From assembly GCA_020252645.1 (NCBI GenBank), contig JADCCN010000002.1, positions 1-64,000 of the forward strand: 64,000 nt of DNA, written 5' to 3'. Below the pieces are notes generated by a model. It was given only the letters and a program-made list of their open reading frames with translations. It ran no database searches and was not told the DNA's origin. Source of the stretch: Methylobacterium sp. (GTDB lineage: Bacteria > Pseudomonadota > Alphaproteobacteria > Rhizobiales > Beijerinckiaceae). Made by a program: the position numbers and the translations under genes. Numbering within the stretch: the stretch's first letter is position 1; each line of letters opens with the position of its first letter. This document shows positions 8,818 through 17,758 of this stretch, piece by piece.

Positions 8818-10416
8818 ATGAAAGCTTCAATCATGGTTGAGGCGGATTACATTCTTGTCGGTGCCGGAACCGCCGGCTGCGTTCTGGCTGATCGGCTGTC
8901 GGCTTGCGGCCGGTTTACCGTGCTGCTGCTTGAAGCTGGCCCCAGCGACAGGCGTCTGCCGATCCAGGTCCCGATCGGTTACGGGATGTCATTCTTTAAT
9001 CCGGCCGTGAACTGGATGTATCGCACAGAGCCGGAGCCAGCGCTGGCAGGTCGTTCGGGTTATTGGCCACGCGGCAAGGTCCTTGGCGGCTCAGGCTCCA
9101 TTAACGCAATGGTACATGTTCAAGGCCAGCCCGTTGATATCGCGGACTGGGCGAGGGCTGGCGATTCAAGCTGGAGTGTGGAGGCTCTTTCCGCCTGTCT
9201 GGAGCGCGCAAGTCAGCGTATCGAAGGCAAGGATGTGAGCCGGGATACGCATCCGATCTGTGAAGCCTTCATGGCCGCCGGTGGACAGGCAGGATTTCCC
9301 GAAGCAGCCGATCTCTCAAGACTCGGCGCCGATGGCATCGGCCATTTTAGGATCGCCACACGCAATGGTCTTCGCCTGTCTTCGGCCCGCGCCTATCTGC
9401 GCCCGGCGATGCGGCGTTCCAATCTTGTTGTTGAGGTTGAAGCCCACGCAAACCGCATAGGATTTGATGGCTTGCGGGCCCGTGAGGTGCAATTCAGCAA
9501 AGCGGGATCCGCTCGCGTTGCCCGCGCGCGTCGCGAGGTTATCCTGTGTGCCGGCAGCATCAACTCACCCAAGCTTCTGCAGCTTTCCGGCATTGGCCCA
9601 GGTTCGACGCTCAAGGCGCATGGGATCACCGTGTTGTGTGAACGAAACGGCGTTGGCCGAAATCTTCAGGATCATCTATGCATCGACCATCTTTACCGGT
9701 CGCGCGTGCCGACGCTGAACCAGCAATTCGGCTCCATCTCGGGCAAGATGATTGCGGGTTTGCGCTATCTTCTGTTCCGCAATGGCCCGCTGGCATTGAG
9801 CGTCAATCAGGCGGGCGGCTTTGTCCGATCGCGCCCCGGTCTCGCAGCACCCAATATGCAGCTCTATTTCTCGCCGCTGAGCTATTCCCGCACGCCGCCC
9901 GGAACGCGCCCGCTCATGCGACCGGATAAGTTCCCCGGATTCCTGTTGAGCGCGCAGCCCTGCCGGCCGACCAGTCGGGGCTTCCTCGAAATCGTTTCGG
10001 CCGAACCGGCCGTGGCGCCCCGGATCGTGCCGAACTCGCTTTCGACCGAACATGATGTTGCCGAACTGCTTGAAGGCGCGCGCCTCCTGCGCCAGCTCGC
10101 CGCGACGCCAGCCCTGCGTGACGTGATCGAGACCGAACTGATGCCCGGTTCAGCAGCCCAATCCGATGCGGAGATGCTCGCAGATATCCGCCAGCGGGCA
10201 TCGACCGTTTTTCATCCTGTAAGCACCTGCCGGATGGGACGCGACCGCGAAACGGATGTTGTCGATCCGAGCCTACGGGTCCACGGTGTTGAGGGGCTAC
10301 GCGTCGTTGATGCGTCGATCTTCCCATCGATCCCTTCAGGCAACACCAATGCGCCTACCCTCATGGTTGCTGAAAAAGGGGCAGACCTCATACTTGGAAC
10401 GAGTGCTCCACGATGA
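8818..10416 (+). CDS. GMC-family FAD oxidoreductase, choline dehydrogenase-like
   Basis: A 532-residue glucose-methanol-choline oxidoreductase. The FAD-binding dinucleotide fold is near residues 11-28 ([16 protein letters not shown]). GMC signature 1 is [18 protein letters not shown] and signature 2 is [16 protein letters not shown]. The catalytic His lies in [12 protein letters not shown], and the C-terminal [16 protein letters not shown] block is intact. The family oxidises alcohols, including choline, to aldehydes, which fits the nearby aldehyde dehydrogenase. Its stop overlaps the start of the next FAD oxidoreductase gene. The start lacks a clear Shine-Dalgarno; an ATG at 8833 is possible. 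Confidence 0.94.
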   Translation: MKASIMVEADYILVGAGTAGCVLADRLSACGRFTVLLLEAGPSDRRLPIQVPIGYGMSFFNPAVNWMYRTEPEPALAGRSGYWPRGKVLGGSGSINAMVHVQGQPVDIADWARAGDSSWSVEALSACLERASQRIEGKDVSRDTHPICEAFMAAGGQAGFPEAADLSRLGADGIGHFRIATRNGLRLSSARAYLRPAMRRSNLVVEVEAHANRIGFDGLRAREVQFSKAGSARVARARREVILCAGSINSPKLLQLSGIGPGSTLKAHGITVLCERNGVGRNLQDHLCIDHLYRSRVPTLNQQFGSISGKMIAGLRYLLFRNGPLALSVNQAGGFVRSRPGLAAPNMQLYFSPLSYSRTPPGTRPLMRPDKFPGFLLSAQPCRPTSRGFLEIVSAEPAVAPRIVPNSLSTEHDVAELLEGARLLRQLAATPALRDVIETELMPGSAAQSDAEMLADIRQRASTVFHPVSTCRMGRDRETDVVDPSLRVHGVEGLRVVDASIFPSIPSGNTNAPTLMVAEKGADLILGTSAPR

Positions 10417-11705
10417 ACGCGATAGCGGTTTCAACCGATACGAGAACAACGCCCTATTGGTGGGACCACGTTCCACGCCCCGTCATGCCGGTGAGAGATC
10501 TGCCTTCAAAGGCCGATGTGGTGGTGATTGGCTCGGGCTATACCGGGCTGCATGCGGCGCTCCAGACTGCACGCGGCGGGAGGCACACGCTCATACTTGA
10601 TGCCGAGGATGCGGGATGGGGGTGCAGCACGCGCAATGGCGGGCAGATTTCCACCAGCATCAAGCCAGGCCATGCCGAACTTGTGCGGCGCCATGGGCTC
10701 GAGACGGCGACCCGCATCGTCCAAGAAGGGCGCAACTCGCTGGCCTTTATCGAGGAATTCGTCCGCAGCGAGCAGATCGACTGCGATTTCGGCGTGGTTG
10801 GTCGCTTTCATGCGGCCCATAACGCTGCCCAATACGAAATTCTTGCACGCGGCATCGAGAACCAGCCCAAGGGGCTTGAAGTGCCCGTGCATGCTGTCCC
10901 GCGCGCCGAGCAGCGCAGCGAATTGGGGACCGATGCCTATTATGGCGGGATCGTGCTGCGCGCGCATGCCTCGATCGACCCCGCCCGCTACCATGCCGGT
11001 TTGCTTGCCAAGGTGCTGGCGGCAGGTTGCGAGATCCATCCGCGCACGCCCGCATGGAAGATCGAGCGCTCCGGCAGCGATTTCATCGTCTCCACGCCGC
11101 GCGGCTCCTGCATCGCCCGCAATGTGGTGATCGCCACCAATGGCTATACCGGCACCTTGACCCCCTGGCTGCGCCGGCGCGTCATTCCCATTGGCAGCTA
11201 TATCATCGCGACCGAACCTCTCGCGCCGGAGGTGATGGCCCGGATCATGCCGAAGAACCGTATCGTCAGCGATACGCGCAAGGTGGTCTACTACTATCGC
11301 GCCTCGCCGGATCGAACACGGATCCTGTTTGGCGGGAGAGTCTCCCACAATGAAACCGATCCCATGGTAAGCGGTCCGAAGCTGCGGCACGACATGGTAA
11401 AGCTGTTCCCCGAACTGTCCGAGACCCGGATCAGCCATTCCTGGTGCGGTCTCGTCGCCTATAGCTTTGACGAACTGGCGCATATCGGCACGCATGAGGG
11501 GATGCACTATGCCATGGGCTATTGCGGCTCCGGCGTTGGGATGGCGAGCTATCTCGGCATGCGCATCGGACAGCAGGTGTTGGGGCTGAGCGAGGGGCAT
11601 ACTGCCCTCAATGATGTAAAGTTCCCAACGAGGCCATTCTATACCGGCAACCCGTGGTTCCTCGCACCTTCGGTCATGTATTACCGCTGGCGAGATTCGA
11701 GGTAG
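10413..11705 (+). CDS. FAD-dependent oxidoreductase, DAO/PuuB-like amine oxidase
   Basis: A 430-residue D-amino-acid-oxidase-fold flavoprotein. The dinucleotide-binding motif is [18 protein letters not shown] near residues 36-53, and the [12 protein letters not shown] block near residue 70 is typical of gamma-glutamylputrescine oxidase-like enzymes. The family oxidises secondary or primary amines with loss of ammonia or amine. The start overlaps the GMC stop by four bases, so the two flavoproteins are co-translated. With the Pot-like importer and aldehyde dehydrogenase it supports an amine or amino-alcohol pathway. Repeat copy C and an IS481 element follow. Confidence 0.93.
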   Translation: MNAIAVSTDTRTTPYWWDHVPRPVMPVRDLPSKADVVVIGSGYTGLHAALQTARGGRHTLILDAEDAGWGCSTRNGGQISTSIKPGHAELVRRHGLETATRIVQEGRNSLAFIEEFVRSEQIDCDFGVVGRFHAAHNAAQYEILARGIENQPKGLEVPVHAVPRAEQRSELGTDAYYGGIVLRAHASIDPARYHAGLLAKVLAAGCEIHPRTPAWKIERSGSDFIVSTPRGSCIARNVVIATNGYTGTLTPWLRRRVIPIGSYIIATEPLAPEVMARIMPKNRIVSDTRKVVYYYRASPDRTRILFGGRVSHNETDPMVSGPKLRHDMVKLFPELSETRISHSWCGLVAYSFDELAHIGTHEGMHYAMGYCGSGVGMASYLGMRIGQQVLGLSEGHTALNDVKFPTRPFYTGNPWFLAPSVMYYRWRDSR

Positions 11706-11728
11706 ACCGGAGCACCCATCCCGCACGG

Positions 11729-11839
11729 CTAGAGCGGTTGCCGATCTGACTCGATCAGATCGACCGCTCTAAACTCTTGATTTACCACATTTTATTTGCG
11801 CGAACCGGTATCCACTTTTGCGATAAGGTTATGCTCTAG
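11729..11839 (-). repeat. Two-hairpin intergenic repeat, copy C, with an IS481 element at its end
   Basis: About 110 bp starting CTAGAGCGG and ending GCTCTAG. One hairpin is AGAGCGG...CCGCTCT with an inner GATCTGA/TCAGATC. The other keeps the CCGGTATCCAC loop with a weaker CGC-rich stem. The terminal CTAG at 11836-11839 is directly followed by the IS481-family element. Confidence 0.85.
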
Positions 11840-12886
11840 TTGTTTGATCCCGGACTTTGATGGTGCATTCTTTTCGACAGAATCGAAGGAAGCGCTATGG
11901 GCCAGGTTCTTCATGGGAGCGCCACAACGACAGAGGCGGTCCGTCGAGCGATACAACATAGTCAAGAGAGCCTGAGGGCGCTGGCGAAGCGCTATGGCGT
12001 GAACCAGAAGACGGTGGCCAAGTGGAAGAAGCGCAGTTCTGCAAGCGATCTTCGCACCGGACCAAGGGACGCGCGCTTGACGGTTCTGACTATCGAGGAA
12101 GAGGCCGTGATCGTCGCCTTCCTGCGCTACACGCTGCTTCCGCTGGATGATTGCCTCTATGCGCTTCTGCCGACCATCCCGGCGCTGACGCGCTCGTCGC
12201 TTCATCGCTGCCTGCAGCGCCATGGCCTTAGCCGCCTGCCGGATATCGATGGCGACAAACCTGCGAAGAAGAAGTTCAAGGCCTACCCGATCGGCTACTT
12301 CCACATCGATATCGCGGAAGTCCGGACGGAACAGGGCAAGCTGCACATGTTTGTGGCGATGGACCGCACGTCGAAGTTCGCCTTCGTCGAACTGCATGAG
12401 AAGGCCACCACCGCCGTCTCGAAGGCCTTCCTGCTCAATCTGATCGCTGCCGTGCCCTATAAGATTCACACCGTGCTGACCGACAACGGCATCCAGTTCA
12501 CGACGCCGGGCGCAGGCGGCTCAGCGGTTCCGCTGATCAAGGAGGCCATCGCCAACGGAGAGATCTTCCGCGCGCATGCCTTCGAGCTGGCTTGCGCCCG
12601 CAACGACATCGAGCACCGCACAACCAAGGCGAAGCATCCCTGGACGAATGGCCACGTCGAGCGGATGAACCGAACCATCAAGGATGCGACGGTCAAGCGC
12701 TACTACTACGAAAGCCACCACCAGCTCCGGCAGCACCTCGGCGACTTCGTCAGCGCCTACAACTTCGGTCGCCGCCTCAAGACCCTGAAGGGCCTCACGC
12801 CCTACGACTTCATCTGCAAACGATGGACAACAGAGCCGGAGAGGTTCAGGCTTAACCCGCTCCAGCAAATGCCGGGACTAAACAAC
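11840..12886 (+). mobile_element. IS481-family insertion sequence
   Basis: A transposase gene is flanked by imperfect inverted ends: GTTGTTTGATCCCGG at 11839-11853, and GTTGTTTAGTCCCGG reading inward from 12886, 13 of 15 matching. CTAG is present on both flanks (11836-11839 and 12887-12890), consistent with the CTAG target preference known for IS481. The right side has one extra base relative to the left, so the exact duplication is uncertain. The left flank is repeat copy C and the right flank is a truncated DapA-like gene. Confidence 0.8.
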
Positions 12887-12955
12887 CTAGACTTTTGGTA
12901 CTGTCAACTTGCCGAACGGCGGTCGCGTGGCGCGAGATCGCCGAACTGGCCATAA
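11897..12955 (+). CDS. IS481-family transposase with read-through C-terminal tail
   Basis: 352 residues. An N-terminal helix-turn-helix (ALAKRYGVNQKTVAKWKKR, about residues 28-46) precedes a DDE integrase core with Asp138 (YFHIDIAEV), Asp196 (VLTDNGIQF) and Glu254 (TNGHVERMNRT), all present. The protein should carry out transposition. The element itself ends at about residue 330. The frame has no stop there and runs about 22 residues into host DNA (ending RSRGARSPNWP), antisense to the DapA-like fragment. A one-base insertion in the right terminus (AACAACC) may have moved a TAG in the CTAG target out of frame; this is an inference. Confidence 0.9.
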   Translation: MGQVLHGSATTTEAVRRAIQHSQESLRALAKRYGVNQKTVAKWKKRSSASDLRTGPRDARLTVLTIEEEAVIVAFLRYTLLPLDDCLYALLPTIPALTRSSLHRCLQRHGLSRLPDIDGDKPAKKKFKAYPIGYFHIDIAEVRTEQGKLHMFVAMDRTSKFAFVELHEKATTAVSKAFLLNLIAAVPYKIHTVLTDNGIQFTTPGAGGSAVPLIKEAIANGEIFRAHAFELACARNDIEHRTTKAKHPWTNGHVERMNRTIKDATVKRYYYESHHQLRQHLGDFVSAYNFGRRLKTLKGLTPYDFICKRWTTEPERFRLNPLQQMPGLNNLDFWYCQLAERRSRGARSPNWP

Positions 12956-13059
12956 AATTCGAACAGCTTTTCAGCCCAGGCGAAATCAACCTCGCCCGAG
13001 GGCAGGAACGGGGTCGGCGCTATCGGGAAAACGCCAGAGGACGCGTAGGAGAGGGGCAT
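12904..13059 (-). pseudogene. Dihydrodipicolinate synthase/N-acetylneuraminate lyase family, truncated 5' fragment
   Basis: The minus strand has a GAGGA ribosome-binding site and an ATG at 13059. It encodes 51 residues containing GVFPIAPTPFLPSGEVDF, the N-terminal signature of DapA-family class I aldolases (usually about 300 residues). Similarity ends near residue 40 and a TGA follows at 12904-12906, 14 bases from the IS481 right flank. The rest of the gene is absent on the other side of the element, suggesting an IS-associated deletion. It lies downstream of the hydantoinase gene on the same strand and may have belonged to that operon. 13060-13266 shows no gene and no clear promoter. Confidence 0.75.
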
Positions 13060-13266
13060 GGTTGTATTCCTCACGGTCTGTGGCCAAATGAATCAAGATG
13101 AACCGGATTTCTCCGGAAGGGCGGTCTTGGCTCATCTGTGTTTGAGATTTTTCTGCTGATGGCTGATGTTACAAGGGTCGGTTTGTGAATGGCCAGGTTT
13201 TGATCTTTCCAGGCTCGGCAAAGGCCGCTGCCGGGCGCGTGCAAAGCTGCCAAGGCAGAGCTGGGT

Positions 13267-14736
13267 TCAGAATAGTTTAGCGCCGAAATTCCGACGTGGG
13301 TCCATCTCGGGTGCAAGAATGCCGGCCGGTTTTGCTGCCTCGCCTCCCGAACGGGGCAAGTATCGGCCCGATCCTGCGTTGGCCGAGAGTCTGCTATCGC
13401 TGACGATCACCGCACCGCGGCGAAGCACGGTCTCTGGCCAGCCGGTGACGGTGCGACCGGCAAAGGGTGTGTAGCCTGCCTTTGAATGCATCATCGCATC
13501 CTTGAGCGTGACTTTCGTCTTGGGGTTCCAGAGCACAATATCGGCATCGGCGCCGATAGTGATCGTGCCCTTTTTGGGATGCAGATTGTAGGTTTTCGCC
13601 GGTTCGGTCGCGGTGATCGACACGAATTTCGAAAGGCCGGGTCCGTCCTTGCTCACCATCGCATCAAACAACAGCGGCAGCCGCGTCTCGAGCCCTGGCT
13701 GTCCATTGGCGATTTGTTTGAAACTGGCGCCCGGACCGGCCTTTAGTTTGCCGGTGTCGTCGAAGGGGAACGGCGCATGGTCCGAAGAGACCTGCTGGAG
13801 ATCCCCCAAAGCCAGGGCTCGCCAAAGCGCCTGCTGGTCGGAAACGTCGCGCGGGGGCGGCGAGCACATCCATTTGCTGCCCTCAAGGCCGGGGCGGTCA
13901 AGGTCCTTCGCTGTCATGAACAGATATTGCGGGCAGGTCTCGGCGAAGACCTTGAGCCCCTCGCCGCGTGCACGCCGGATGATCGCAGCCCCCTCTGCCG
14001 TCGAGACATGGAAGATCATGATCGGCTGGTCAACCAAAGCCGCGAGGCGGATCAACCGTTCGAAGGCCTCGCTCTCGGCTGCGCGCGGATGACTCACAAT
14101 GTGATATTTCGGAGCGATATAGCCGCGTTCGACGAGGCGTTTACCCATCCACGCGATCATCCCGTGGTTCTCCGCATGCGCGCAGACCAGCGCGCCGTTT
14201 TCGCGTGCCGTCATCAGAATGTCGAGCACGCTTTCATCCTGCACGCGCAGTCGGTCATAGGTCATGAACAGCTTGACCGAACCAATGCCACCCTTGATTG
14301 CCGCAGGCAGATCATGCTTGATCAACCTCTCCGTGGGATCAGCGACGATGGCGTGGAAAGCGTAGTCGATGAGCGCTCCCTTCTTCGCAAGCGCGGAATA
14401 ATCCTCGACCACCTTGGGCAATTCCGTGCCGACATGCTGCGCCGCAAAGGCCACCACTGTCGTAGTGCCGCCAAAAGCCGCCGAGGTCGTGGCGCTCTCC
14501 CAGCTGTCGGCATTAACGATGCCCGCGGCGGTTAACTGTTCGATATGGCAATGCCCGTCGACGCCACCGGGAAGCACGTAGCGACCACGCGCGTCGATCT
14601 CGCGCTTGCCCGGCCCAAGCCGCGCTCCGAGCGCGCCGATCTGCTCGCCGATGATGCCGACATCCGCCGCGAACACGTCGCTCGCGGTTGCCACTGTGCC
14701 GCCGCGGATCACGATATCGTAGGACGCTTCAGGCAT
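13267..14736 (-). CDS. D-hydantoinase/dihydropyrimidinase family cyclic amidohydrolase
   Basis: A 489-residue cytosolic amidohydrolase that opens cyclic ureides such as dihydropyrimidines or 5-substituted hydantoins. The complete binuclear metal set is visible: His62 and His64 (VDGHCHIEQ), carboxylated Lys155 (SVKLFMTYD), His187 (CAHAENHG), His243 (IFHVST) and Asp319 (SSDHAPFPFDD). The ATG at 14736 follows an AAGGAGAA site. The SDR gene lies 22 bases upstream on the same strand. The two are divergent from a dipeptide-type ATPase gene across an intergenic region with the shared 19-bp operator. True substrates of the family vary and cannot be fixed here. Confidence 0.95.
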   Translation of the reverse strand: MPEASYDIVIRGGTVATASDVFAADVGIIGEQIGALGARLGPGKREIDARGRYVLPGGVDGHCHIEQLTAAGIVNADSWESATTSAAFGGTTTVVAFAAQHVGTELPKVVEDYSALAKKGALIDYAFHAIVADPTERLIKHDLPAAIKGGIGSVKLFMTYDRLRVQDESVLDILMTARENGALVCAHAENHGMIAWMGKRLVERGYIAPKYHIVSHPRAAESEAFERLIRLAALVDQPIMIFHVSTAEGAAIIRRARGEGLKVFAETCPQYLFMTAKDLDRPGLEGSKWMCSPPPRDVSDQQALWRALALGDLQQVSSDHAPFPFDDTGKLKAGPGASFKQIANGQPGLETRLPLLFDAMVSKDGPGLSKFVSITATEPAKTYNLHPKKGTITIGADADIVLWNPKTKVTLKDAMMHSKAGYTPFAGRTVTGWPETVLRRGAVIVSDSRLSANAGSGRYLPRSGGEAAKPAGILAPEMDPRRNFGAKLF

Positions 14737-14758
14737 GCGATTCTCCTTCAGGGTCGTT

Positions 14759-15529
14759 CTATCCCGCAAGCCAGCCCCCGTCGACGCGAAGGCAACTGCC
14801 AGTCGTGAAGCTCGATTCGTCGCTTGCCAGAAACAGCGCTGCCGCTGCCACTTCTTCAGCTTGACCGAGTCGTCCGAGCGGATGGCGGCTGATGGATCGG
14901 GCTTTGACCGCCTCTGGATCGGTCGCACGGGCAAAGGCGCGAGCAAGCAATGGGGTATCGATTGCACCGGGCACGAGCACGTTGACGCGGATCCCTTCCG
15001 CCGCGTGATCAACCGCCATGGTCTGAGCGAGAGAAACGATCGCTCCCTTGCTCGCAAGGTATGCTGCATTGGCTCGCCCGCCGGCAAAGGCTAGCTGCGA
15101 ACCGACGAGAATGATCGATCCGGCGCGCTGCGCTCGCATCGGCCCCAGCACCGCCCTGCACCAGAGAAAAGTGCCGGTAAGGTTGGTCCCGATCACTGCG
15201 TGCCAAGCATCAAGCACTGTATCCGGCACGCTCGTGCCGGTGGAAAACCCCGCGGCGGCAAGCAGGATATCGATTCGGCCGAAGCGCTCGAGAACAGCGT
15301 CCGCGTGTTGGGAGACCGCTGTCTCGGCTGAAACATCGCCGACGATCGCCATGGTCGAATGCGAAGGCAAGTTGGCAAGCGCAACGCTTAGGGCGGCATC
15401 GTCGCGATCGACGAGCACGACAGATGCGCCCTCGGCGACAAAACGCGTGGCGCTCGCCAGGCCAATACCCGAAGCGCCGCCGGTGATGACCGCTACCCTT
15501 CCTGCCAATTTGCCCGCTTGCGCCGTCAT
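14759..15529 (-). CDS. Short-chain dehydrogenase/reductase
   Basis: A 256-residue classical SDR. The nucleotide-binding TGGASGIGLA motif is near residues 16-25, the active-site Ser lies in ILVGSQ, and Tyr-x-x-x-Lys is seen as YLASK near residue 155. The C-terminal DGGWLAG is normal. It would oxidise or reduce an alcohol/ketone with NAD(P)H. It is first in a minus-strand unit with the hydantoinase (and formerly perhaps the DapA-like gene). The start is 50 bases from the operator at 15579-15597, which it shares with the divergent transporter ATPase. Confidence 0.94.
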   Translation of the reverse strand: MTAQAGKLAGRVAVITGGASGIGLASATRFVAEGASVVLVDRDDAALSVALANLPSHSTMAIVGDVSAETAVSQHADAVLERFGRIDILLAAAGFSTGTSVPDTVLDAWHAVIGTNLTGTFLWCRAVLGPMRAQRAGSIILVGSQLAFAGGRANAAYLASKGAIVSLAQTMAVDHAAEGIRVNVLVPGAIDTPLLARAFARATDPEAVKARSISRHPLGRLGQAEEVAAAALFLASDESSFTTGSCLRVDGGWLAG

Positions 15530-15578
15530 CGAAGGCCTTTCGTTCCTGCGTAACGTTCGCTTGCCAAATCAAGCTGCT

Positions 15579-15597
15579 TTGTATGAGTGTAAGACAA
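15579..15597 (-). promoter_or_regulatory. Candidate operator, copy of the shared 19-bp palindrome (site 1)
   Basis: The minus strand reads TTGTCTTACACTCATACAA. The outer arms TTGTMT and AKACAA match the other sites and are inverted to each other; the internal TTGT of the other sites is missing. It lies between the divergent SDR/hydantoinase unit (start 15529) and the transporter ATPase gene (start 15651), so one regulator could act on both. Confidence 0.55.
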
Positions 15598-15650
15598 GCT
15601 TTCAGCGTGGGGCAACGTCTTTCGCGAATGAGAGTAGGAGAGCGGATCTC

Positions 15651-16709
15651 GTGAACAACCTCTTGGGCGTGGAAGAACTTTCGGTCGGGTTTGCGACACG
15701 CGGCGGCATGCTCACGGCGCTCGACGGAATTTCCTTTTCGATCGCCCGCGGCGAGATCCTCGGACTGATCGGTGAATCGGGTGCCGGAAAATCGGTAGCG
15801 GGCGCAGCGATCGTCGGACTGATTGCAAGTCCTGGCCGCATAACGGGCGGTACGATTCATCTCGCAGGAGAGCGGATCGACAACCTTCCGGAAGAAAAGC
15901 TCAATGCAATACGCGGCAAGCGCATCGGCATGATCTTCCAGGATCCGATGACCAGCCTGAACCCGCTGATCCGCATCGGCGACCAACTCGTTGAGACCAT
16001 CCGCCGCCATCTCGGCCTTTCGCCCAAGCAAGCGCGGGTGCGCGCTATCGATCTGCTCGCCGAGACCGGCATTCCCGATCCAGCCAGCCGCATCGATGCC
16101 TATCCGCACGAATTCTCCGGCGGCATGCGCCAGCGCGTGGTGATCGCGCTCGCTCTTGCCGGCGAGCCCGATCTGGTCATAGCGGATGAACCAACGACCG
16201 CGCTCGACGTTTCCGTGCAGGCAGCCATCATTGCGCTCATCGAGAAGCTCTGCCGCGAAAGGGGTACCGCAGTGCTGCTGATCACCCACGATATGGGTGT
16301 GATCGCCCGCGCGACACAACGCCTTGCTGTGATGTATGCCGGTCGCATCATTGAAACCGGCGGCACGGAGTCGATCCTTGGCGATTCTCGGCACCCTTAC
16401 ACGCGCGGACTTATGCAGGCGATTCCGCCGCTGCGCGCGCGCCCGCGTCGGCTGGTACAGATCCCCGGCGCCATGCCGCGGCTCGTTGCGATGCCGAAGG
16501 GTTGTGCTTTCCATCCGCGTTGCGCCATCGCGGAGGAACAATGCCTTCAATTTCGCCCAAACCTTGTCGGAGGCGCTCACCAGGCAGTCGCCTGCCATCT
16601 CTCTAGAGCATTTTCCGAAGAAGTGGATACCGGTTCTTCAAAAGAAAATTCTGTAAATCAAGGGCTTAGAGCGGTCGATCTGATCGAGTCAGATCGGCCA
16701 CCGCTCTAG
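15651..16709 (+). CDS. Dipeptide/oligopeptide ABC transporter ATPase, DppD/OppD-like, with repeat-derived C-terminal tail
   Basis: About 352 residues. Walker A is GESGAGKSV, the Q-loop [12 protein letters not shown], the signature [15 protein letters not shown], Walker [13 protein letters not shown] and the H-loop LLITHDMGV. The C-terminal Cys motif CAFHPRCAIAEEQC is that of peptide-transporter ATPases. GTG at 15651 is chosen for the upstream AGGAG; the frame stays open further upstream but overlaps the divergent SDR gene. The natural end is probably near VACHL; the last ~35 residues and the TAG stop are encoded by repeat copy D. It pairs with the ATPase at 16731 to power the importer encoded at 19102-22690. 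Confidence 0.92.
   Translation: MNNLLGVEELSVGFATRGGMLTALDGISFSIARGEILGLIGESGAGKSVAGAAIVGLIASPGRITGGTIHLAGERIDNLPEEKLNAIRGKRIGMIFQDPMTSLNPLIRIGDQLVETIRRHLGLSPKQARVRAIDLLAETGIPDPASRIDAYPHEFSGGMRQRVVIALALAGEPDLVIADEPTTALDVSVQAAIIALIEKLCRERGTAVLLITHDMGVIARATQRLAVMYAGRIIETGGTESILGDSRHPYTRGLMQAIPPLRARPRRLVQIPGAMPRLVAMPKGCAFHPRCAIAEEQCLQFRPNLVGGAHQAVACHLSRAFSEEVDTGSSKENSVNQGLRAVDLIESDRPPL
16603..16709 (+). repeat. Two-hairpin intergenic repeat, copy D (GAAGAA subtype), inside a coding frame
   Basis: A 107-bp copy with CTAG at both ends. Arm 1 pairs GAAGAA with TTCTTC around GTGGATACCGG. Arm 2 pairs AGAGCGG with CCGCTCT enclosing GATCTGA/TCAGATC. It is read through by the upstream ATPase gene, whose stop codon is the terminal TAG of the repeat. 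Confidence 0.88.
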
Positions 16710-16730
16710 ACATACAGCAATGGCAACCGA

Positions 16731-17642
16731 ATGAGCACACGACCTTTCCTGCGTGTCGAGGCGCTCACCAAGCTCTTCGTACCTCGTCAGACACTTCTCG
16801 GCCGTCTTGCCGGCCGGCAGGGGCGGGGAGTGCTCGCACTGGATGACGTCTCATTTTCAATTCCCAAGGGCCGCACCTATGCATTGGTCGGAGAATCCGG
16901 CTCGGGAAAATCTACCGCGGCGCTGCTGGTCGCCGGACTCATCCAGCGTGATCGTGGCAAGATCGAAATCGATGGCATCGACCTCGCGGAGGCCGACCCT
17001 GCTACCCGCCGTGCTCTGCGGCGGCGCGTGCAAATGGTGTTTCAGGATCCATTCACCAGCCTCAATCCGCGTTGGCGGGTGGGGGCGATCATTTCTGAAC
17101 CCCTTCAAGCGCTCGGCCTTTTGAGTGATCGGCAGGCGATCGCCGCCCGTGTTGCCGACCTGCTCAGCCGGGTCGGCCTGGATAGCGCCGATGCCGCACG
17201 TTTTCCGCATGAATTCTCCGGGGGTCAACGCCAGCGCATCGCCATCGCGCGCATGTTGGCAGCCGAGGCTGAATTGGTCATCTGTGATGAGCCTACCTCC
17301 GCGCTCGATGTTTCGGTTCAGGCGCAGATCCTCAATCTGATGCGAGACCTGCAGGAGGAGCTTGGACTCACCTACCTCTTCATCAGCCACAATCTCGCCG
17401 TTGTCCGTTTCATGGCTGACGACATCGGAGTGCTGAAGGCAGGCAGGCTCGTTGAAGCCGGCACCGCCGAGGCAATCTTTGGAGATCCGCAGCACTCCTA
17501 CACCCTGGCGCTGCTCGCCGCCGTTCCGGAAGCGAGCGTCGAGGCGGCAGTCGCGGCGCGGCAGGCGCGCAGCGGCTCTGGTGCTTCATCCATGCACAGC
17601 AGACCGGGGCTCATCGCGGGCCAAGTTGCCAATGAATTTTAG
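16731..17642 (+). CDS. Dipeptide/oligopeptide ABC transporter ATPase, DppF/OppF-like
   Basis: 303 residues. Walker A is GESGSGKST, the Q-loop VFQDPFTSLNPRW, the signature [15 protein letters not shown] and Walker B LVICDEPTSALD. It partners the DppD-like ATPase 21 bases upstream. It is short for the family and lacks the C-terminal Cys-rich oligopeptide-transporter motif seen in the other five peptide-type ATPases of this window. The tail after about residue 270 is Ala/Arg-rich and unremarkable. Operator site 2 and repeat copy E follow before the aminotransferase gene. Confidence 0.94.
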   Translation: MSTRPFLRVEALTKLFVPRQTLLGRLAGRQGRGVLALDDVSFSIPKGRTYALVGESGSGKSTAALLVAGLIQRDRGKIEIDGIDLAEADPATRRALRRRVQMVFQDPFTSLNPRWRVGAIISEPLQALGLLSDRQAIAARVADLLSRVGLDSADAARFPHEFSGGQRQRIAIARMLAAEAELVICDEPTSALDVSVQAQILNLMRDLQEELGLTYLFISHNLAVVRFMADDIGVLKAGRLVEAGTAEAIFGDPQHSYTLALLAAVPEASVEAAVAARQARSGSGASSMHSRPGLIAGQVANEF

Positions 17643-17705
17643 AAGCACGAACATTCGGAGAAGGCGACGGGCAGGCGCAATGGTGCCACAAAGCGCATTG
17701 ACGAC

Positions 17706-17724
17706 TTGTCTGATTGTAATACAA
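17706..17724 (+). promoter_or_regulatory. Candidate operator, copy of the shared 19-bp palindrome (site 2)
   Basis: TTGTCTGATTGTAATACAA. The arms TTGTCT/ATACAA are inverted, and an inner perfect palindrome TTGTA-A-TACAA fits the TNGTNNNACNA consensus reported for FadR-type GntR regulators. It matches site 4 at 17 of 19 positions. It is upstream of the aminotransferase-permease-binding protein operon starting at 17912. Confidence 0.65.
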
Positions 17725-17758
17725 CATGATTGAGACTTTGGCTGTGGTGTGGGAAGGG

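Noticed and set aside
10506-11726. 406-codon open frame opposite the FAD amine oxidase
   Set aside because: Shadow of a clear flavoprotein gene; composition is unlike its neighbours and no start signal is present.
13060-13266. Possible small RNA or promoter in the gap downstream of the hydantoinase gene
   Set aside because: Only a 5-bp CCGGA/TCCGG stem and a tight CTGCC/GGCAG pair are visible; neither supports a feature call.
15048-15650. Upstream extension of the DppD-like ATPase frame
   Set aside because: It lies antisense to the SDR gene; the GTG at 15651 with AGGAG upstream gives a normal family N-terminus.
15210-16598. 462-codon minus-strand frame across the SDR/ATPase intergenic region
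   Set aside because: It overlaps two well-supported genes and the operator region and shows no protein family features.
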